A stretch of DNA of 64,000 nucleotides. Origin: Chamaecyparis obtusa (taxonomy: Eukaryota; Streptophyta; Pinopsida; Cupressales; Cupressaceae). The notes under the pieces are model-generated. The model had not been told where the DNA came from and did no database searches. It saw only the letters and a program-made list of their open reading frames with translations. Made by a program: the position numbers and the translations under genes. This document shows positions 59,599-64,000 of the stretch, piece by piece; within the stretch, counting starts at the first letter, position 1; the number at the start of each line of letters is the position of its first letter. The stretch lies in NCBI GenBank assembly GCA_027943335.1, contig BSBK01001161.1, positions 198,501 through 262,500 on the forward strand, read 5' to 3'.

Positions 59599-60628
59599 TG
59601 TTGGAAATTTGGTTGAGTTGGTTACATAGATGTTGTCATTATGGCAACATATGATCTACATGAAGATCACACAGGTCAGAGAGCTAGTATGTCAGAGTGC
59701 AATGTGAAATTATCTAAGTATGAGACAGTGTGTTTTTACTAGTGAACCTAAAGACAACTTTTGTTTGTGATGTTGACTAGAGTAAGTTTAGTGCTTGTGC
59801 ACTTGAACATAGACTCTATGGTGACTATTGAAAACTCATCTTAGAGTGCAAGTTAGTATGGCATGCATGGAAGAAGTTATGACATTTTTTCTAAAGACAG
59901 TGTTAAGCTGACAAGACATAATTGATAAAGAGTTAAGGGATTATTTTGTTTATCAAAATAATGACTTAACAATATAAACGGATGATATCCTAGATGTTAA
60001 CCCTTGGGTAAATTTATTTTGTAATATGATAGTTGACTAAAAATTTATTAGCCTTAATAACTTGTATAAATGTAATTATAAATTCTAAGAAGAATATCAT
60101 CAAGAAGTGATATGATGTGAGATATATGATGTATAAGTAATAACAATAGTGAAAGAGAAATGAAGAAATATTGATGCAAGTAGTATAAGGTTATGTACTT
60201 TGACCTACTTTTGTAATCAGTAAATATTGTACACTACTTGTTTGGGCAGTGGGCTCATCTGGTAATCACATTTTGTACTGTCAACTCCTAACAGGGTTGA
60301 GGCTTCTAGCAAAGCCTATAGTCCCTTAATCATGAATGAGACACTATATGAATGTAATAGACTCCTAACAGGGTCAACATCCTTAACAAGATACTTTTGA
60401 TTAGTGAATCTTTGTGGGTACCATCCCCACCAGGGTTTTCCCTTGGCCAGGGTTTCCTCAAGAACAAATAATGTGTTATGAGTTCTTTAGTCTTATTGCT
60501 ATGCATGTTGTTTAGCTTCTTATGTTATGCATGTGTTAAGATAATATGTTATATCCATAATTGGGCAAAAGTTAAAGTTTGCAAAATACTGATTCAGCCC
60601 CCCCTCTCAGTATTCCCTATTTCTAACA
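59599..60628 (+). repeat. 5' LTR of L (1030 bp)
   Basis: Starts TGTTGGAAAT and ends ATTTCTAACA (9 of 10 inverted). Two ACTCCTAACAGGGT-type motifs (near 60,285 and 60,360) match the B LTR. TATAAATG at 60,065 is a likely TATA box. Confidence 0.85.
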
Positions 60629-60630
60629 AT

Positions 60631-60642
60631 TGGTATCAGAGC
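60631..60642 (+). other. PBS of L (tRNA-Met type)
   Basis: TGGTATCAGAGC lies two bases after the LTR. Confidence 0.9.
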
Positions 60643-60699
60643 TTAGTTACTCGGAAAAGAATCATTCAAGGAAAGCCTAGCAGGTTGAGTAAGATCTCT

Positions 60700-61987
60700 A
60701 TGGATATGGATCAACTACAGAAGAATCTTGAAGAAGCTCTTGAACAGATTGATATGCTTACTGATGAAAGAGATACTCTAAAAATAAAATATGATGATGC
60801 AAAGAACCTCATTGAGAAACTGAAAAACAAGTTGGAAGATCTAAAATTTTAAAAGGAATCTGAAATTCACATTGAAGATTGTGATGACAACTTAGAAAAA
60901 TAAAATGAGATCCTTAAGCATGAACTGAAGATAGAAAATCTGAAGCTAAGTTTGAAAGATGGAAATAGAAAGAATGAAGCAAACCTGAAATCTTAGAATG
61001 AAAGTCTAAAGACTGAAAAATGAAGGACTAAAATCTAAACTTGGTAAAGTAACATCTAAACTTGAGAAAGTCAATTTGCAGTATGCTGAACTTGAGAAAT
61101 ACAATGCAATAGTGAAAGGAGAACTAACTCGATCTAAGCAACAACTCGAAAGGCTATATTCAACTAGTGAGAAGATTGATGAACAAATATCTTATCAAAA
61201 ACAATTCTATGATAAAACTGGTCTTGGATTCAACACTTTTAAAGAAAATCAAGAAATCAAGGAACCAGATCTAAAAATATCTGAAAGTATAGATGAGAAG
61301 AAGTCTAATGAGACTAACAAATCTGAAGATACACCTAAGGAAGAAGAATCACCTAAGCAAGAGGAATCACCCAAAGGTATGCAAAGAGAATTCAAAGGTA
61401 GATGTTTTGCTTGTAATACTATTGGTCATGTGAAGAGAGATTGCACAGGTAAGAAATTCAAACCTCTTAATGGTTATTGTTATAATTGTCATGGTTTTAT
61501 ACATAAAGCTATTGAATGCAAGAAACCTAAATTTATTGAGAATAATAATAGTAGTAGAATGTTTAGGAATACTAACAATGCAGATAAGAAACCTACTGAA
61601 GATATGAATAGAAGAAATGGAGTAGTCTATTATAGATGCAACAAGGCTGGACACATTGTTAGAAATTGTAGATCACAAATCAATCAGCCTGGACCAAGAT
61701 ATGGAAACAATGGAATAGTTTGTTAGCTATGCAACAAGATTGGACATACAACAAGGTTTTTTAGAATGAACAATAGAGTTTTTCATCCTAACCCAAACCC
61801 TAGAAGTCATGCAAGAAGAAATGAAGATGCAAGTAACAATCAGAAAGGATGTTGTAGTAATTTAGATGAAGTGAAGTTTATCAAAAGCATAGATCAAGGA
61901 GACATATTTAGCACTGAAGGTAGTCAGGAAGGTGAAGTATTAAAAGGTAAGAATGAATCTTTACTTGACCCATCTCAAAGTACTTAA
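60700..61987 (+). pseudogene. L gag: coiled coil plus four zinc knuckles
   Basis: The ATG at 60,700 (M-D-M-D-Q-L-Q-K-N-L-E-E) begins a Glu/Lys/Leu-rich coiled coil of over 130 residues with several stops. A one-base frameshift near 61,020 moves to the frame that carries the knuckles. Knuckle 1 CFACNTIGHVKRDC (61,403) and knuckle 2 CYNCHGFIHKAIEC (61,478) are complete. Knuckle 3 has Tyr for its first Cys (Y-Y-R-C-N-K-A-G-H-I-V-R-N-C). Knuckle 4 has a stop between its Cys residues (61,724-61,726) and ends in Phe. The C-terminus D-E-V-K-F-I-K-S-I-D parallels element A. A copia-type protease should follow but does not. Confidence 0.78.
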
Positions 61988-62095
61988 TTTATGAAAATTG
62001 CAGTAGAATAGGAACTTAGATTAGTGTAGAAGTAGATATATGATGAATTGAGTCTTGTGTAGTTAATGAAAGGTAGTATATGATGATCTAATGCT

Positions 62096-64000
62096 ATGGT
62101 TAAGAATGCAAAGAAAAATATTATGTTTTGCGAGATCACAAGAAATTTGAAGTTATGCAGGTTAACAAAATTAGCTTTTTCAAAAGAAGCGGCAAAAAAA
62201 TTGAATGCGATGTCAAATCTAAGTGAGATTGAATTAATAAAAGGTCATGATTGGTATTATTTGATCATCAAAGTGAATTCAAGTGTAAAGGAGATCAAAG
62301 AGTAGTGATTGGGAGCATTTTGAAAAGATTTGGTGAAGAATTTTGTCCCGAATCTACGCAAGCCCTAAATCACAAAATCGAGGTATTTTACTTGGCAGAT
62401 CTTTAAATCAGTTAAGGAATTAGAGGAAAACATGGATGTTTCTTTGATTCACAATGTTAGAGATAAAAATAGAGCTAAGATGAAAAGGGAACCAGTAGAA
62501 CCCTTGGAAGATGATCCTAGGTTAGCTTTATCATCTATACCAGACAGAGTTTTACATCTAGAGAATGTTAGAAGTTATCTTGGATGCAAACTAGAGACTA
62601 TTGGTGATAGTGATTTCACCAAGGAATACTAGAAGATCTACAATTAGGACATGTCATTGAGAGAAGGATTTGAAAATTTCAAAGATAATGAGATCATTAA
62701 GTATGCATTACAATACGAATTTGATAATGAAGAATGTACTAAGATAATCCTAAGAAGAATTCACAATGGGAAGTTTTGGTTAGAATATAGAGTGATAGAC
62801 ATCACAACTCATTTGATTCATGAAGTTACTAGAGCCATTCCTTTAAATGAGAAGAGCATGAGGAAAATAGTCATAGAAAACTCAAATTCATCCTATAATG
62901 GTAGAGGAATTGTGATTAGTAAGATTCAACAAGATGATGTCAGATACTTGTGCAAGATCCTAACCAATAAGTTTTGTGCAAACTCAATAGAGGATGACAT
63001 GCTAGTTGGAATGATACATGTATCTTATCTGATGTGTGTTGATAAAGTACAAGTTGATATGTGTGAGATTCTGAGAATTCAACTGTTTGAAAATTTGGAA
63101 AAGATTAAGAAGACTAAGTATACACAATTTAGATTCTCATCCTTAATCACTTATATGTTTTTTCATCTATTGAGAAGATTTCCTGACACCATTGGAAATG
63201 ATTGGAATGATGGCCAAACTACAATGGAAAGGATTAAACTAGTGTATAGGAGGCATGTTATTGATAAAGTGAATGAGAGTGCAATGTTGGTAATTAAGAC
63301 ATTTCAGGATTTAGTGTCTAGCAAATCAAGGATCCCATAGTCTCTTGTGGAGAAGTATAAAAATGAGATATGTTTCATGGTTGATACTGACTTTACTTAC
63401 ATTGAAGTAGTAGAACCTAGAATAGAGTTCATAGACTCTCTTGGCTATGAGATATCTGAGGTTGAGATAGAAGAGTATGTGAGCAGGTTACTTAAGTGCA
63501 ATTTGGAAACTCATTGTAACAAGTTTGGAACCTTTGAGGAGAACTTCAACTCTACAAAGACCTTACTTGAAGAGAAGTAGTCAAAGAAAAGAGTTGAGAG
63601 TACTATCAAGAAAATTCTAAAAGATATAGGGATGACTAAGCATGAATTCTTGGTAGCCAAGAAAACATCAACAATAATCAGAGATATTAAACAAAAAGAA
63701 GCTTTGTTTGTTCCACCTCTATCATCAATTTCAATACAGCAAGGGGAAACATTAGTTAAGGTGAAAGTGGAAGAAACAGAGAAGGATCAAGAAGCAAGGA
63801 TATCCACTAGATCCACCTCCTCCACACCTAGCAAAAGAGTCAAAGAGAGTGCTACTGGACCGGGCAAGAGGTAGAAAACATTGGTGCCACCAGTTTTAAG
63901 GAAAATTGTAGAAATCAAAGATGATGACACTTCTATTAAGAATAAAACCTAGAAACCTAGAGTTGAGAAGGTTAATGAGCAGATCATTCAAGATGGACAC
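62096..64000 (+). pseudogene. ORF2 of the A/B/L family, N-terminal and middle part (unidentified)
   Basis: A single frame runs 62,096-64,000 and beyond (at least 635 codons). It has about ten nonsense codons and no detectable frameshift, so it decayed mainly by point changes. The middle (62,651-63,340) is a well-formed globular-looking region with H-L-I-H-E-V-T-R-A-I-P, Y-N-G-R-G-I-V-I-S, V-R-Y-L-C-K-I-L-T-N and Y-M-F-F-H-L-L-R-R-F-P. A charged part follows, then a Ser/Thr/Pro/Lys linker (S-T-R-S-T-S-S-T-P-S-K-R). I see no signal peptide, polymerase, integrase or protease motif. The layout loosely recalls helical accessory ORFs of plant elements (Athila ORF1, 'putative plant transposon protein' domain), but I cannot assign it. 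Confidence 0.6.

Larger units (their letters stand above)
59599..64000 (+). mobile_element. Element L: Gag+ORF2 LTR element, right end outside window
   Basis: A 5' LTR, tRNA-Met PBS, gag with a long coiled coil and four zinc knuckles, then ORF2. No protease, integrase or reverse transcriptase is found in the 3.4 kb after the PBS. Same family as A and B by LTR ends, knuckle number and gag C-terminus. Inserted in K gag after GATCATAC. Confidence 0.8.

Overview
The window contains no cellular gene that I can recognise. It is retrotransposon sequence from end to end: AT-rich, CpG-poor, full of LTRs in both orientations, tRNA-type primer binding sites (PBS), polypurine tracts and broken gag/pol reading frames. 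This is typical of a seed plant with a very large, repeat-packed genome. A gymnosperm would fit, but that is an inference and no sequence marker here proves it. Elements are labelled A to L for cross-reference.

Left part (1-10,665). Element C (1-2290), a short non-autonomous LTR element, sits inside element B (2291-5422, + strand), and B sits inside element A (5423-7213, - strand). A, B and the right-end element L (59,599-64,000) belong to one Ty1/copia-like (SIRE/Maximus-type) family. It carries a Gag with four CCHC knuckles followed by a long reading frame I cannot identify (ORF2), with no protease, integrase or reverse transcriptase between them where that interval can be seen. 7214-10,665 is non-coding and contains a ~100-bp inverted repeat.

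Centre (10,666-44,100). This is a four-level nest, dated by target-site duplications (TSDs). Copia element H is split by G, a LARD-like element with 4.5-kb LTRs (TSD TTTTG). G's non-coding interior received F, a chromovirus (Ty3/gypsy with chromodomain) on the - strand. F in turn received D in its 3' LTR (TSD GAAAC) and chromovirus E in its RNase H region (TSD CTAAA). Every pol gene here is inactivated by stops, frameshifts or lost catalytic residues.

Right part (44,101-64,000). A - strand reading frame with a plant mobile domain (PMD)-like motif (about 44,871-47,070) is interrupted by a ~254-bp insert whose first half is a 5S rRNA copy, flanked by a 6-bp direct repeat. Non-coding repeat-rich DNA follows to about 53.8 kb, ending in an LTR end and PBS (J). 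Next is K, a Tat/Ogre-type gypsy element with a 178-bp triplicated leader and a broken gag. K is interrupted at 59,599 by L, which runs off the window.

The items most worth a second look are the Gag+ORF2 family (A/B/L), the 5S-headed insert, and the post-insertion (AT)n difference between G's two LTRs.
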